From: Aspidapion aeneum
Lineage: Eukaryota; Arthropoda; Insecta; Coleoptera; Brentidae
DNA: 64,000 bases
Direction of reading: 5' to 3'
Assembly: GCA_963576565.1 (NCBI GenBank)
Contig: OY755038.1
Span: 205,193,013-205,257,012 of the forward strand
The position numbers were made by a program, and so were the translations under genes. Within the stretch, counting starts at the first letter, position 1; each line of letters starts with the position of its first letter. Of this stretch, positions 44,301-56,496 are shown piece by piece. The notes under the pieces are model-generated. The model was not told the origin of the DNA. It worked only from the letters and a program-made list of their open reading frames with translations, and did no database searches.

Positions 44301-46124
44301 TGTGATGTAAACATAGTATTTATTGAAATCGATTTAACCCACATATAACCAATAGCCACAAGGCCAATCTATAACCTAAAAATAATAAATAAAATCAGTC
44401 GCTAACTAACTCTCAGACAGAGTCGTTATTTCCACCAGTCGGTAGGATCCTATCTATGGAAGGTATAAGAGCTTATAAAATCTTATTGCAGGATGGCACG
44501 AAGTTTGTTAGAAATAGAATTTACATTAGACCAATCAATGTAAAAAACAAATCAAATTGTAAGCAGACTTTGTCTAGAGATAATGTTAATAGCCAAGAAC
44601 AACTTAGTAATTTTTCTAATAACTTAAATAATCAAAATTTAATACCATTCCCATCAAGTTTTTCTCAAAACTTTTCTAGAAAAATATTTCAAAATCATTG
44701 TCAATCTCAGAATGAGCCCTCTGAGTTGAATAGACAAAATTTCAGATAGTCAAAGTTAAGCTTCTTTTCAGAATATTTCAGATTGCGAGGGTTTTTCACC
44801 TGTGGTGATGGATTTTGACGAGTTTTCGGAAGAAAACAATAATTTACCAGGTTGTTCTGGTAGGGATTAGGGAGAATGGTTTAGCGACGTAAGTTCTTCC
44901 CCCAGTGACAAAACTAGTAGAAGCTCTAGTTTTAATAGTGTTAACAGTAGTTTTAGTATTGACCAGGCTTTATTAAATAAAAGCAATTTTGTAAATTTTA
45001 ATTATAAGTTTGACAATACCATTGTAGGTTGTAATCATGTTGAAAATAGTACTCATAGCGAGAGTAGTCTGACCAAAACTTCTTCTTCGGAAGAGTGTTA
45101 TAGCTTCGTGCCAGTAAATCTCCAAACAAAATCAGGAAGAAAAGTTAAAAGACCTTCTCGTTATGAGCAGTTGTAATATTGTAAACTGTATTTTTATTTT
45201 TCAGGTTAAAAAACTAACATTTTTGTTTTCAATTAGTAAGGTTATGATTACATAATGATAACCAAATACAACCAAATTTTTCACATCTTTCAAAATATGT
45301 CAAAAATCAATTTTAATTACAGAATTGTAAAAATTTTAAGTCAAATGTGTTATAATTAACATTTTTCTATTAAAATTACAAAATTGTAAAAATTTTAAGT
45401 CAAATGTGTTATAATTAACATTTTTCTATTTAAATTACAAAATTGTAAAAATTTCAATTACTTTAATTACATAATTAAAGACAAAAATGTTTCAATATAT
45501 ACATTTTGTATAATCTTAGGCTAAGAACTGTCTAATTTTATTTTAAGAATTGTTTTTAACTTTTTACATAAAAAGTGAACACTTATAACTCTTAAAAAAA
45601 AAGGATAAAGGATAGGTAAATAAAACTAAAACGACAAAGCTATTTAAAAAAAAATGTTTACTAAAAAATATTAGAACTACAGAGCTACCTACAAAAATAA
45701 AGTTTTGATGTCTTTTGTACTCAAATAAAAAATGAAATTGTCTTGAATGTAAATTGTAATTGTAATAAAAACTAATTATTGTTGTTAAAACAAAAGTGAA
45801 ATTTGAGTGTGATAACCAAAATATGACTGTCATTATAGTTTAGAAAATATGTGATATTAGATTATAAGAAAGCGACTTAGGTTAGTGTAACTTAAATTTT
45901 AAACAAAATTCTGAATTTTAAATATGATCTAACAAAGTGACTCATAGTGAATATGGTGAGATAAACTTTAGAAAAAGAAGGATGTGACGTAAACATAGTA
46001 TTTATTGAAATCCATTTAACCCACATATAACCAACAGCCACAAGGCCAATGTATAACCTAAAAATAATAAATAAAATCGGTCGCTAACTAACTCTCAGAC
46101 AGACTCGTTATTTCCACCACCACA
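44301..46124 (+). mobile_element. Ty3/gypsy element, internally deleted
   Basis: LTRs of about 140 bp: 44301-44437 (TGTGATGTAAACATAG...TTATTTCCACCA) and 45983-46124 (TGTGACGTAAACATAG...CCACCACCACA), clearly alike. A purine tract GAAAAAGAAGGA precedes the second. Inside, a plus frame (44456-44749) starts with YKILLQDGTKFVRNRIYIRP, the segment that follows integrase at the end of gypsy pol. Further on, out of frame, KSGRKVKRPSRYEQL ends at 45173, the usual RSGR..K.P.R terminal motif. Everything from gag through most of integrase has been deleted; no primer-binding site remains. LTR divergence is modest, suggesting an insertion younger than the LINEs. Confidence 0.85.
45315..45455. repeat. ~59-bp tandem repeat, 2.4 copies
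   Basis: Units ATTACAAAATTGTAAAAATT, then TTAAGTCAAATGTGTTATAA, TTAACATTTTTCTATT, repeated within the 3' untranslated part of the gypsy element. Confidence 0.85.
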
Positions 46125-46237
46125 ACCCCCCTTCATATTTGATAATCAGCACATCAGCTGATCTATTTATGAAGTTATCAGAAAAAGATCAATTGCTCCA
46201 ATTTATTTTTACTTTCGGTGAATTTCAGGGTTAGAGG

Positions 46238-46735
46238 CAGGTACGTCTTAAATTTATCTGTACTGGGAAAGGGCCTTTAGGAATAAGTGCTGCAAGCGTG
46301 CAGGAATGTTGGATTACAACTGAACCAAAAGGTATCGCTTGAGTAAATTCCGGCTACTGATAATGGGAGCCCCGCACTCAGCGCCATTTTTTTTCTAAGC
46401 TTAAAAACTCCCATTATTAATTACCTTAGAATAAATACCTTTTAATATTTTTCAAAAAATGCCAAGTTAGCGGCTACGTCAACTTAAGATAATGGCTTTG
46501 TCTTCCAAAAGTTCCAAAATCCAAAGAATTTACTTAAATTTAAATCATAGTAAAAATTAAATCCAATTTTGACAACGTCAAATCATCGAAATTTTATTAA
46601 GAGCGTCTACTTTTTTAATCCAAGCCATACGTGTGGGTTCAATTGAATCCAATATGGCGGAACGCTTGTATCCGTCATGTTCCATTAATGGTTTTAATAC
46701 GCTTTAGCAGTACAGATATATTTAAGACGTACCTG
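46238..46735. mobile_element. hAT-type MITE, 28-bp inverted ends
   Basis: 498 bp. CAGGTACGTCTTAAATTTAT, then CTGTACTG, is inverted at the right end with one mismatch. 8-bp flanks GTTAGAGG (46230-46237) and GTTAGTGG (46736-46743) differ at one base. No transposase in the interior. Confidence 0.85.
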
Positions 46736-46743
46736 GTTAGTGG

Positions 46744-47194
46744 CTATTTTTTACTAATGTACATTTTCTACGTTGACTTAAATTATTTATAATATCAAAT
46801 ACCTAAGTAAATGCTTTTTGGCAGTGACTTCAGAAACCTTTCTCTTACACATTTTAAATGTTTTTTGCAACAATGTTGACATCATAGCCTTGACGTCACT
46901 GACCGAATTACCCATTTTGTTTGACATTCATAATATTCAAGCAAGTTTAGGGAAAAACGTTTCAGTTAAATAATAGGTCAGCGGAAAAAATACATAGAAA
47001 GCAGAGTAAAATAGCCAACATGTCAAATTTTTTTTTCTTAAAATCTCAAATCACACTTTACGCACATACGTTCCTCCGGAAACAAGTCCAAATGTGAGTT
47101 GGTTGCAATCGTTGGTATGTTTTGTTTAGGTGTATGTAGTTTGTAATGGGGGTGGATGGGTCTTATGGGAAAATAAGATAAAATTCGGTGGGCC
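46744..47194. other. spacer, no gene seen
   Basis: No motif. The minus 77-codon frame at 47038-47271 reads through the adjoining minisatellite. Confidence 0.5.
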
Positions 47195-47370
47195 GGTGCC
47201 TTATAAACCGGTGCCTTATGAACCGGTGCCTTATAAGCCGGTGCCTTATAAGCCAGTGCCTTATACCCCAATACATTACGGGCCGGTGCATTATGGGCCG
47301 GTGCTTTATGGGCGGGTGCCTCACAGGCGGTTCGGTTCGATTCGGTTCGGTTCGGTTCTGGTCACAATGT
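47195..47370. repeat. 15-bp minisatellite and GGTTC run
   Basis: Nine 15-bp units of the form GGTGCCTTATAAGCC (47195-47329), decaying to the right, then CGGTTCGATTCGGTTCGGTT. Because 15 is divisible by 3, all frames stay open and give a false YKPVP pentapeptide repeat. Confidence 0.9.
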
Positions 47371-47839
47371 AAATGGACTTTACGCCCCGGGAGTTAGAAT
47401 TAGAAAAGCGGCGGACCAAGAGAGATACCCAATATAGAAATAATTATGACAATATACTTGTTAGAAATAAAAATATTTTTGTGCTTAAAAAATGCATAAA
47501 GAATCTTGGCTATTTTATGCTATTTAGTAACACCGGGTACTCGAAAAAAATTGTTTAAAACAGAAACCGGAGTATTTTCTTGCGCAGATCCAGAGGTGTC
47601 CCTTCTCCCAGATATAAAAATTATTTTAAAATTCCGATTAAAAATAAGAAATACAGTAACCGCTTCAGTTTCTTACAAAATGTGTCTGGAGTGCCAGTTT
47701 TTTCACGAGAACGCGCATTTTGTCTTTCAGTGCTGGTAACTTTTAAAGTTCAGATCTAGTAAAAACAGTAAAGAAAAACCATCAAAATATAAACTCCACC
47801 CATAAATAATTCGAAACGTTGCCAAGAAATAATAAAAGT
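47371..47839. other. spacer, no gene seen
   Basis: Frames at 47373-47558 and 47506-47739 (61 and 77 codons) overlap in different phases. The first starts MDFTPRELELEKRRTKRDTQ, but I recognise no family. Confidence 0.4.
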
Positions 47840-48255
47840 ATTTTATAAAGCCGAGAGATAAAAAAGAATGTAAAATTTAACATATACGAAACAATAGTAA
47901 AAAGCACGATGTTGTGTGGAATATAGATTGTAAGATCAATGAGAATATCTAGAAAAGATCAAATAAGAAATGAGATCTTAAAAAAAGATATATTAATCGA
48001 GGGAAGGATATCGAATGACATCACTAAAAAACAACTGTTATGGTACGGCCATGTACAACGGATAAACGACCAAAGATTACTAAAGCAGGTCCTAGAATGG
48101 CAACCAATAGGGCGCAAAAAAAGAGGGCGTCCTAAACTGGAATAACAACAGTCAATCCAAAGATCAATTAGTCAAAAAAACCTGACAGAAGATGATTGTC
48201 AGGATCGACGGAAGTAGAGAATAGGCGTTGAATTACGTAGAAAAACGTTCTAAAG
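47840..48255 (+). pseudogene. RTE-like LINE C-terminus (family 2), copy C
   Basis: Same tail as copies A and B, more worn: RISRKDQIRNEILKK, KQLLWYGHVQRINDQRLLKQ, GRKKRGRPKLE then TAA where the others have Trp-Gln. An internal deletion removes the CGVTEKYK...DAIRR part (GGAATATAGATTGT joins directly to AAGATCAATGAG). Lacks the TAGTAG 3' tail, ending TTCTAAAGCTAGTACC. Confidence 0.8.
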
Positions 48256-49589
48256 CTAGTACCCAAGTAACACAAATTGCTGAAGAACAGCTACCAAAAC
48301 ACTTTAACAGCAAAACTGAATGTAAAATAGCTATTACAGCTGTATGCCGTTTCACTTCTAAGCAGCTTTTAAAGTGTTGTCGTTGCTGATTAGGCAATCT
48401 TTATTTAGCTCTCAAGGTGTCCATGAGAGCTCCAAAATATAGCACGTTAACATTAAAGTAATTTTGTCTAGAAATAAACAAGAAACAATGGCAACTATTG
48501 CAAAATAACTATTTCCTGTAATGGACAGAGACTTTACTAAAATGGCTGAAGAAAAACTTGTTATGTTCTACACTACTGTGATATAATCGCGCAAAAAAGG
48601 CGGTTTTCATCGTCAAAATGTTTGCCAGGTTAACTTTTCTTATGAAACAGGTCAAGATGGCTCGTCAAAACGCAAGCGCCTCGAAAATTCAGAATAATAA
48701 ACGTTTTTTTTCGGTTTTTGTTTTTAGGTTAGAAATTATTTTATTACAATTATCCTCTAAATACCTGATAAATCAATTCTTAGTCATATTTTATTGAATT
48801 TAGCACTTTCTAGAATTTATTTAGGCCCGGGATCCCTGGAAATTAATATTTTTTAGTCCATAAATTTAAAGAAAAATAAATTGGAAACCATCATGGCCGC
48901 CTCGGCCGTCTCATTGGTTTCAGCAGTTTACCTCTAACTTGCCATCTAACAATTGGCCCAATAGGTAATACGAAAAAAAAAGAAGAGTCACAGATGTTAT
49001 CTTTCATCTTGGGCGGTGTCACAACAACAAAATAAACAAACATCTCAATTAAAAATTGTGCGAACGTTAGAAGATAAAGTTATTACGTGCCCTACCACAG
49101 TACCCCACCAGTGGGAAGCAAAAAACATTGTATTGGCCACCGCCATCAGAAACCCTTAAGCTGGGTTTATACAGAAACATAGCATATCATGAGACATAGC
49201 ATGACATAAGATATCATTACAGAAGGAAACTGTAAGGCTGTTTCTACAAAAAATATAATAACATGACAACATACAAGCTTGGTCCAAGTTCTTTAAATAT
49301 GAGGCCCCACACACTCTCAGTAATTGGTAATTGCAAGGGGAGAATTCCCACAGTGCTTGGTTCTAGCAATTGACTCTGGTGCACTCTGCTTGGAATCAGG
49401 TGAGTCTAAATAAGCAGACTACTAAAGCCACTTGACTTGAAGTAAAAAAAACAGAGTGTCATTCAAACCAATGAGATTAAAAAAATATTTTTTGATGTGA
49501 TGGATTCAAACATTGTGTCCCTGAATGACATAATTTGTCATTAAGAAACACTATTTTTTTTTTGAACATTCTGATTTGACTGTTTTTTA
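48256..49589. other. spacer; ACCCAAGTAACAC repeat at its start
   Basis: ACCCAAGTAACACAAA begins at 48260 and is followed by ACACTTTAACAGCAAAACTG and AAGCAGCTTTTAAAGTGTTG. The inverse of this string, GTGTTACTTGGGT, ends another repeat near 54519, so they share a family. From 48600 to 49590 I see no gene. Base usage here is ordinary for the window: CpG very low, CA and TG high. Confidence 0.45.
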
Positions 49590-49597
49590 CTAAACAC

Positions 49598-50011
49598 CGA
49601 GGGGTGAACAGCTCTCACAATTGATGTACACATTTCTCACAATCTTTACACAATCCCTCCCAATCACCCACAATCTCACCACAATCTGTACACAATCCCT
49701 CACAATCTTAGCAAAAGATTGTGGATTTTCACAATCAGTGTACACATTTTGGGGTTAGCTGGTCACCCCTTGGTTATTAAGTAGCAGGGCCGGTAATGGT
49801 AAATTAAGAGGGCGGCAAAGGAAACTATAGACATGATGACCTTTTTTTTTGGTCACAAGAATTTTGATGGGACGGCCCCCCCAGCCCCTTCAGGCACGCT
49901 ACGCCGTCCCCAATCCCCTCACAATCTTGCCACAATCCCTCACAATCTTAGCAAAAGATTGTGGATTTTCACAATCGGTGTACACATTTTGGGTTAGCTG
50001 TTCACCCCTCG
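49598..50011. mobile_element. hAT MITE with perfect 8-bp TSD, compound
   Basis: 414 bp. CGAGGGGTGAACAGCT and AGCTGTTCACCCCTCG are perfect 16-bp inverted ends, and CTAAACAC is duplicated exactly at 49590-49597 and 50012-50019. An internal right end, AGCTGGTCACCCCTTGG (49757-49773), shows that it is two overlapping copies joined. The CACAATC-rich block with TTAGCAAAAGATTGTGG appears twice. Between them lies a 150-bp stranger with CAGGGCCGG and GGGACGGCCCCCC. Confidence 0.85.
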
Positions 50012-50019
50012 CTAAACAC

Positions 50020-50577
50020 ACTCTTGACTACTAATGTTCACTTGTCCCAAATAAGAAAAAATGAAAAAAGCATGGCACATTGATTGCCTTGCTTTTTTTA
50101 ATTTTTAGTGAAAAAAGTTTTATTTATATTTTTTAATTTTAGAAGCAGTTAAAAGAAATGAAGTACAAAGTCCAGAAAGCAACCCAGAATGGGGCCCATT
50201 TGCTCAGCCCTTGGGAATGTCAGCAAGGAAGCCAAAAAGGGGGTCTGCTTGCAATTGACTCCTACTCATTTTACACAATTTTTTTTTTATAATTATTAAA
50301 ATTAAATTATATAATGTACAGGGAATTAAACATCTTTGCTTTATTACCATGAATGTACGGTAGTGGCGGTTAGCACCCTTAAAGGATCTAACCTGGCACG
50401 TAGGCATGCCTTTCTGGGTATGTTGTGCTGTGTACTTACTGTGTATGACTCGGATAACAATTTAAATTCTATCTAGTAAATAGAAACCAGTAGACTTCAA
50501 AATATATTTTAGGCCAGAAACTTAGTCATCATGATATACCACATAATGCCATAATTATAGCCTTAAGCACTGGTGTA
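50020..50577. other. spacer, no gene seen
   Basis: A 67-codon minus frame at 50204-50407 without recognisable motif. Nothing else seen. Confidence 0.5.
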
Positions 50578-51090
50578 CCTTTTGACATAATCAACAGGGT
50601 ACAGAGAGCCACAAGGTGCCTGTACTAGCTGTTAGTTCAAAATAGGCACTCCATATACCATACCTTTTGCAAGGGCGCACCCATGGGGGGGGCCCCCCCA
50701 AGCCTTAGATTTTTAATATATTTTCCACATATTTGATGATAAAACATGAAAAATACCTTAAAATGTGACATCAATCAGGAGGCGTCGGGCCCCTCCCAAG
50801 CCCAAGCTGTGGCGTAGTTGCGAAAAGACATGACGACCTTTTTTTTTTTTTTTTGGAGACGGTGCGGTTCAAAATTCTACGGCGCGGTTCGGTTCGGTTG
50901 GGTGGGTGTTGGTTGGTGCATTTTTTTTTGGCCGCCACTTTTTTGAGGGAGCGCTTTGTAGCTGTCGGGCCCCCCCCCAAGACACATTCCTGGGTGCGCC
51001 ACTGCCTTTTGACATAATCAACAGGGTACGGAGAGCCACAATGTGCCTGCACTAGCTGTTAGTTCAAAATAGGCACTCCATATACCGTCA
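50578..51090. repeat. 85-bp tandem duplication split by MITE
   Basis: Unit 1 at 50578-50662 reads CCTTTTGACATAATCAACAG ... TAGGCACTCCATATACC. Unit 2 begins at 50663 with CCTTTTG, is broken by the MITE, and resumes at 51005 with CCTTTTGACATAATCAACAG to about 51088. The units differ by only a few bases. Confidence 0.9.
50670..51004. mobile_element. CAGTGGCGCACCCAGG MITE, second copy (inverse)
   Basis: 335 bp, inverse of the 28484-28776 element: CAAGGGCGCACCCATGG at the left, CCTGGGTGCGCCACTG at the right, CCTTTTG duplicated on both sides (50663-50669 and 51005-51011). It carries about 65 bp extra after the poly-T, made of GGTTCGGTTCGGTTGGGTGG and GTGTTGGTTGGTGC. Confidence 0.85.
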
Positions 51091-52489
51091 TATCTATATT
51101 TTTTTACCTACTGGTCAAAGCTTGTCTGTTACCAGACTACCCATGGGTCAAGGTTTCTTTAGTTAGCTCTTAAGACAGGCCTGGGGGTTACCTTGGTGCT
51201 ATTATGCATATTCATAATCTAAAAAAATCTAATAAGAAAGGGGCCCCTCTTGCCTCCCCAACCCCCATGAATGTAAAATAATAAGTTTGGAATTATTGTT
51301 ATAGAAATAGCGGTGAATGTATTAACATTTAAATCTATTTTTTTATATTAATGTTTGTAATTTGAAATAGCATGATTGGCTAATAAAGATTTATTCAATT
51401 CAATTCAATACACCATTGTATCAAATGTGTATGACAATTTAGATTTTTTGAACATACATTGTATAGACTTAAAAAATTATATGGTTTTCTTTTACAAAAA
51501 AATGTTTTTTTTTCTAACATGCCAAAATAAAAGTTTTTTGTACCTCTAAGAAGGATTTTTTGAAATACATTCTTTAAAATAAATGGAAATTCTTGAGAAA
51601 CCATATTTATTACACAATTACCAAAATAGTTTTTTACTCAGTTATGTAATACACCAGAATGTGCCCTTTGTATTTAAAGTTCTCTAGAAAAAGGGGGAGA
51701 GGTGATTGCCTCCATCCTCTCTGGGATAACCACTGGTAAGGCAGGCCTTAGTAGGAATAGGTAGAGGAAATTTTTGTTATTAAGGTAACTAGGTAAATAA
51801 AAACAAGAAATTTATTTATTTAGTTATTCAACTAATAAACTGGCTTCTTAATGCCCAGGGTGCAGCACCTTAGACCACCACCACCAATACAATGGGTTAC
51901 ACATACCTTTTTGAGAGCCTGGCCTGATTATGTGCTAAGTTAAACCAATTCTACAGTACTTACTAAAAAATTTGTACACTTGCTGTCGGCAGCTCACATA
52001 GTGCACAATGATGACAAAGTTAGTGCTTAATTATATATCATCTATTAATGCTAAGCAGGCAGAAAAATGGAGGACCAATGTACCAAAATCAAGCATTATG
52101 TTTGTCCATGGTGCATTATGTTATTATATACACCAGCCCTTGAGTTACAACAAAAAACAGACAGACTGATGAAAAAATTTTGACAGCACTTTTAAGGTTC
52201 ACTCAGGACTGAAAAGTACCAGGCAGGAACCCCTTGTAATGGCTTCATTGTGTGCCCCCTGACAAGGCATCGCACCAGGGTTTCAAGGAACCAGTCACTG
52301 TTTACCCAACTTTAGTTCCCTGTCAAAGATAAAGGGATACTCTAAAAGATGGGCAAATAACTATCTTTTATGGCTGTGAGTGGACATTTGCTTAAACAAA
52401 CACCAAATTGCTTGATTAAACAAAAAACAACCAGAGATTAGGTTAGAAAAGAAAACAACAAACAGAAGGCACGGTCCGTAAAGAAACCG
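51091..52489. other. spacer, no gene seen
   Basis: Moderate GC with TG- and CA-rich usage; short frames only. ATTTATTCAATTCAATTCAA at 51389 resembles a retroposon tail. Could be intron, but no exon is recognisable. Confidence 0.4.
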
Positions 52490-52640
52490 GTTGCGTAACT
52501 CGGTGTTTAGGCGGCCGGGCCGTGACGTCAGGGCTACGTCACAGTTTTGCTAGAAATCAGCAGTCAAACGCTGTTTATATCGAAATTTCGTCTTTTGCGA
52601 GGAAATTTTGTACATTTTGGGTCTTTTCGTCGTGTAAGTG
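52490..52640 (+). promoter_or_regulatory. CpG-rich promoter-like patch with splice donor
   Basis: GGCGGCCGGGCCGTGACGTC at 52511 holds a TGACGTCA-like CRE, followed by CTACGTCAC. A T-rich leader then ends in TTTTCGTCGTGTAAGTGTTT (about 52625-52644), whose GTAAGT is a strong donor match. The arrangement recalls a short 5' exon. Similar arrangements lie at 10190-10316 and 35505-35640, so it may be the end of a repeat instead. Confidence 0.3.
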
Positions 52641-54964
52641 TTTAAATACCTATTACGTTCTTACTATAAATATATTAAAAACTAACTAAAAGAACTGGTG
52701 AGTTCTTAAATATAATTAAAAATTTTAACAAACACAAATTTTCCTGTGTCGGTTGTTTTCTACCCATACAATGTGGGTCATACAAGGTTACAAGGGGAGC
52801 TGGGACATAGACCTTGAGGGGTATGGGTTTTCTCTCTATAATGCATCTGATATCTGCTACCAACACATAATTTTTAAGATAACTTTTTGATAGTTATCAT
52901 CACAATCATTATAGGCCAGGACAAAGATTATGAAATGAACTTTATATACACATAGAAAATTACTAAGAGTTTAAAAAATACTCAATGTTGTTGGCTGTTT
53001 TTAAGGCGCCAGATGCTAAAAATAGTTCTTAAATGATGTACCTATTACACAGCATACCTACCTCTTCATGAAAAAAAATTAAACTTTAAAAAATAATAAT
53101 TTAAAAATTTTGTAAAAATTGAGGAAAATAATATTGCTGTTAATTTATTTTAAATATTTGATTTATTTTCTCAAAGTTAAAAATAACGAAAATATTTCAA
53201 ATTCAAAATTACGCTTAGACTACTTGCTACCAACTAAAATTAAAATACTTACGTAATTTTGAATTTAAAATTTCTTCGTTATTATTTTAAACTTTAGGCA
53301 ATTTTTTTTTCAAAAAAATTGTTTAGAATTAAAAGGCCTATCAGACAAAAATATAAATTACAGGATATATAAATTTTTTTAAATATTTTTTGAAAAACAC
53401 CACAAACCGATGCTCTATTTTAAAAAAATTTAAGTATCTTAAACAGCATTAAAAATTCTACTAGTTTGCCAATTTAAACTTTTTTCTATCTTTAATAATA
53501 AAAAAGTTAGCAATGGTGGACACTTAACTTGGAACACTCTGTATAACGCTCAAGCAGGAGGGAAGGAGAATTAGCCTTGCGTTACAGTCGATGTATTTTT
53601 TATGATATTTCTTGAAAATGCGTTTTATAGGGGTGATCAAATATCCTGATTCTTTGCGTTATGTAATTTATGAATCTTCCCTTACTGCCTTATTGACTTA
53701 GTCATTTTAACTTCCTTTTTTTTAAATTTTTTTGAATAAATTTTACACAAAAAAATCTAGTTTTAGTTATTTCCTACCCACCAAAAAAACCAATAATATG
53801 TGGCTAGTTTGCTTTAGAGTTCGGCGTAAAAAATTTCATTAAATTGAACAAGAGAGTAGGAAAAGTATTTATAATCGTGTCCTGAATCTGATATTTATAA
53901 AACTATTGGAATTTTTATCATAAATTTTTAAATGATTTAATTTTGTAATAAATTTTGGTATTTTTTCGGCTTTTAAATAGACCTATCTCTCTTTCTCTCA
54001 TAATGTAACGTATAGGTCTTTCTTTATTGACCGTGGAACAGGCAAAATGCCGCGTCATTGGCTGGGAGTTACCACACAACCGGTTTCTTTACGAACCTTG
54101 GATCAGGCATGACAATAAATCTCCTTTTTTCAACAGTCATAATCGCACTGATCTTCTGGCCAAGCATTTTTGGGGGCTGTTCAAAAGTTTTGTAATAAAC
54201 AGCTTAAAATACAAAATTGCTAAATTGTTGCTTTTTCTAGCTAAATAATAGGAATAAGAGCTTAAAATTTATGTTATTTAGCTAGCTAAATTTTAGCATG
54301 CTTATTAGCAATTATTTAACTTTAAAAGAGCAAGTCCTGTATAATATTACATCAAAAGCCATTTCACCCATAAACACCTGCTATCAGAGAGGATCTATAG
54401 CTAAAATAATTTCTAAACCACAACTAGGTGTTTTACAGCAAAAACTAAGCTCTGACAACACTTTCACAGCAAAGTTTTTGCTTTTAAACTATATTGTCCA
54501 GTTTGTGTTACTTGGGTAGTAGTAGTTTTTGTTAGTACAGCTGATGATTTATTTGATTAAAATAAAACTAGTTTCTGAAATGTTTCTTACATATTTTTTT
54601 ATTTATGTTTAATTTTTATTCCGATGGTCGTTGATAAATAAATAAAACATACACTAGCAGTCGAAATACTATTCTAATTATTGTCTTGTTTCTATTTTAA
54701 CGAATCCCTCGGCGACAACAATAGGCAAACAATTAATTATGCTCGAAAAAGCGATTATTTAATGTGTCTGTTTCTATTGTGTATTTGCCAAGGAATTTTC
54801 TCTATACAGCCAAACGGCGAGTTTTTTTGTTGGCTTTTGTAAAAGATTACCACGACCTATGTCTAGTTTTAATTAGAGCCAGACAATTGAACTAGATAGG
54901 TTTGGGAAGGTCGAGTAGCCACCGACAGCGGGTAGCCCGGACCCGTAAATACATTTTTTACTGC
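52641..54964. other. spacer with foldback repeat, no gene seen
   Basis: 53178-53295 has inverted arms (AACGAAAATATTTCAAATTC, AAAATTACG, against CGTAATTTTGAATTTAAAAT). TGGAACACTCTGTATAACGC at 53531 is the usual end of such repeats. 54250-54520 contains AGCTAAAT-rich sequence ending GTGTTACTTGGGT, inverse of the 48260 terminus. Frames at 54027-54248 and 54298-54519 (73 codons each) have no motif. Confidence 0.45.
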
Positions 54965-56255
54965 AGTACAGGTAAGTTAGTCGCTCTAAAATACCCTAAT
55001 AAACAACTCAGTTCTAGTTGCGATAAAACAAAGTGTTCTGCTGTTTGAACCGCAGTAGCATGACTCGTGTATTTGGGTTTGGAAGTTATAGTCCATTATA
55101 AGCGCATCAGAAGAATGGAATATTGATGTCCCAATTGCAACGTCGACTAAAGCAACATGCTCAAATACAAAACAGTAACTGCCAAATTAAACGAAGTTTT
55201 ATCTACCATTACTACAGCAAAAAGCTGCTCATAAGGAGCAGTCTTATTGCTTCTCCTCTGTACACCAGTGGTGGACAGATTCCTAACCAGACTTAGTAGA
55301 GAAGGATTTATCGTTACGCAAATAATATGGTGGTACTAATTAGAGGCAAGCATAAAAGCACAATATCAAGCCGAATGCAAACCGCTATGTATACAAAGCA
55401 GAATAAAGATCGGAAGTGTGAGTTAAGGCCTTTTACTTAGTTTCAACAAAACAATGTTAATTCCATTCACAAAACAAAGGAAGCTAAATTTAAAAGGACA
55501 CATCTTGAAATGAACACAACTTTTCCAAAAAGGTAAAGTAGTTAAAGGTAACCCTCGATTTAAACTAACTTGGAAGAGAAACCCTAAAAAAATATTCTCC
55601 AGAGCCACAGGGGTCAGTTGGACAAACCGCAGACTCGTCGGCAAAACGTGGGGCTATAGCCCAGAATGGTATATGGGATATATCAGATGACCATTAAATC
55701 CACTTATTCATTTCTAGTATGGTAGCCAATGTTAAAACAGAAATCGGCTCAGACCGAACTGAGCAAAACTAGCAGGCTGTTGTCATATTCCAAGTAGAAT
55801 AAAGACAATTGTAAACAAAAGTGCCCAAACATGGGCCTCAATGGGAAGCATATCTTAATACTTTGGGATAGTCAAGCGGCTATAAGGATCATACAGGCAT
55901 TTATATGTGTGTCAAAACTACTCTGCGAATGTAAAGACACCTTAAGCGAATAACTCAAAAAATCAAATCACACAGATGTGGGTACCAGGACACCAGGTCG
56001 TTGAGGCAAATGAAAAAGAACACAGGCCTCACAAAAAACTAATAAAAAGCCATTACTTCTATTTAGACGAATAAACGGAATGAAAGAAGATAATGAATGT
56101 AATAAATAGAAAATAAACCAGACATTAACTAACTGGGGTCAAACTTTGGGAAAAAGATAATCAAAACGGTTTAAAACCATATAAGCAAAAAAGTCTAAGC
56201 AGCTTCTAGAAATAAACATGAACGACTTAAGACTAGTAGTCAGACGGCTAAACTA
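54965..56255 (+). pseudogene. Jockey/LOA-like LINE, RT to RNase H remnant
   Basis: A heavily frameshifted plus-strand LINE. From about 55225: KGAVL..., VVDRFLTRLSREGFIV; then PFTKQRKLNLKGH at 55450-55500; FKLTWKRNPKKIFSRATGVS; RRLVGKTWGYSPEW at about 55630-55670 (RT thumb region). RNase H follows: ILWDSQAAIRIIQ with its catalytic-type Asp near 55860; MWVPGHQ at 55976-55996. The tail at 56140-56250 reads LGKR.SKRF then SKQLLEINMNDLRLVVRRLN, after which LTGHC would be expected but a MITE begins at 56256. 5'-truncated before the RT fingers. Dead. Confidence 0.8.
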
Positions 56256-56496
56256 TAGTCTAAATTATACGCATTTGTAATGACGTCACCAGGTGAGAAA
56301 AAAACGTACGGCGACAAACTCATGTTTTTGATTGACAGTGACGGATACTTCACATAACCAATTACCTACCTATTTAAAAAATGAATTAATTATAGACACT
56401 AATTTTTGTAAAAAGTTTATTTTCACCGCTGTTTATAATATACTAAACAAAGATAAACAAAAATGACGTCATTACAAATGCGTATAATTTGGACTA
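56256..56496. mobile_element. TA-flanked MITE, copy 1
   Basis: 241 bp. TAGTCTAAATTATACGCATT, then TGTAATGACGTCA, at the left; the exact inverse with one mismatch at the right (TGACGTCATTACAAATGCGT). TA lies on each side (56254-56255 and 56497-56498). Copy 2 is at 61513-61753. TA duplication suggests Tc1/mariner mobilisation. Confidence 0.9.

Noticed and set aside
47130..47397. YKPVPYKPVP-type repeat protein
   Set aside because: A 15-bp minisatellite stays open in all frames on both strands; no start context, signal peptide or flanking coding sequence.
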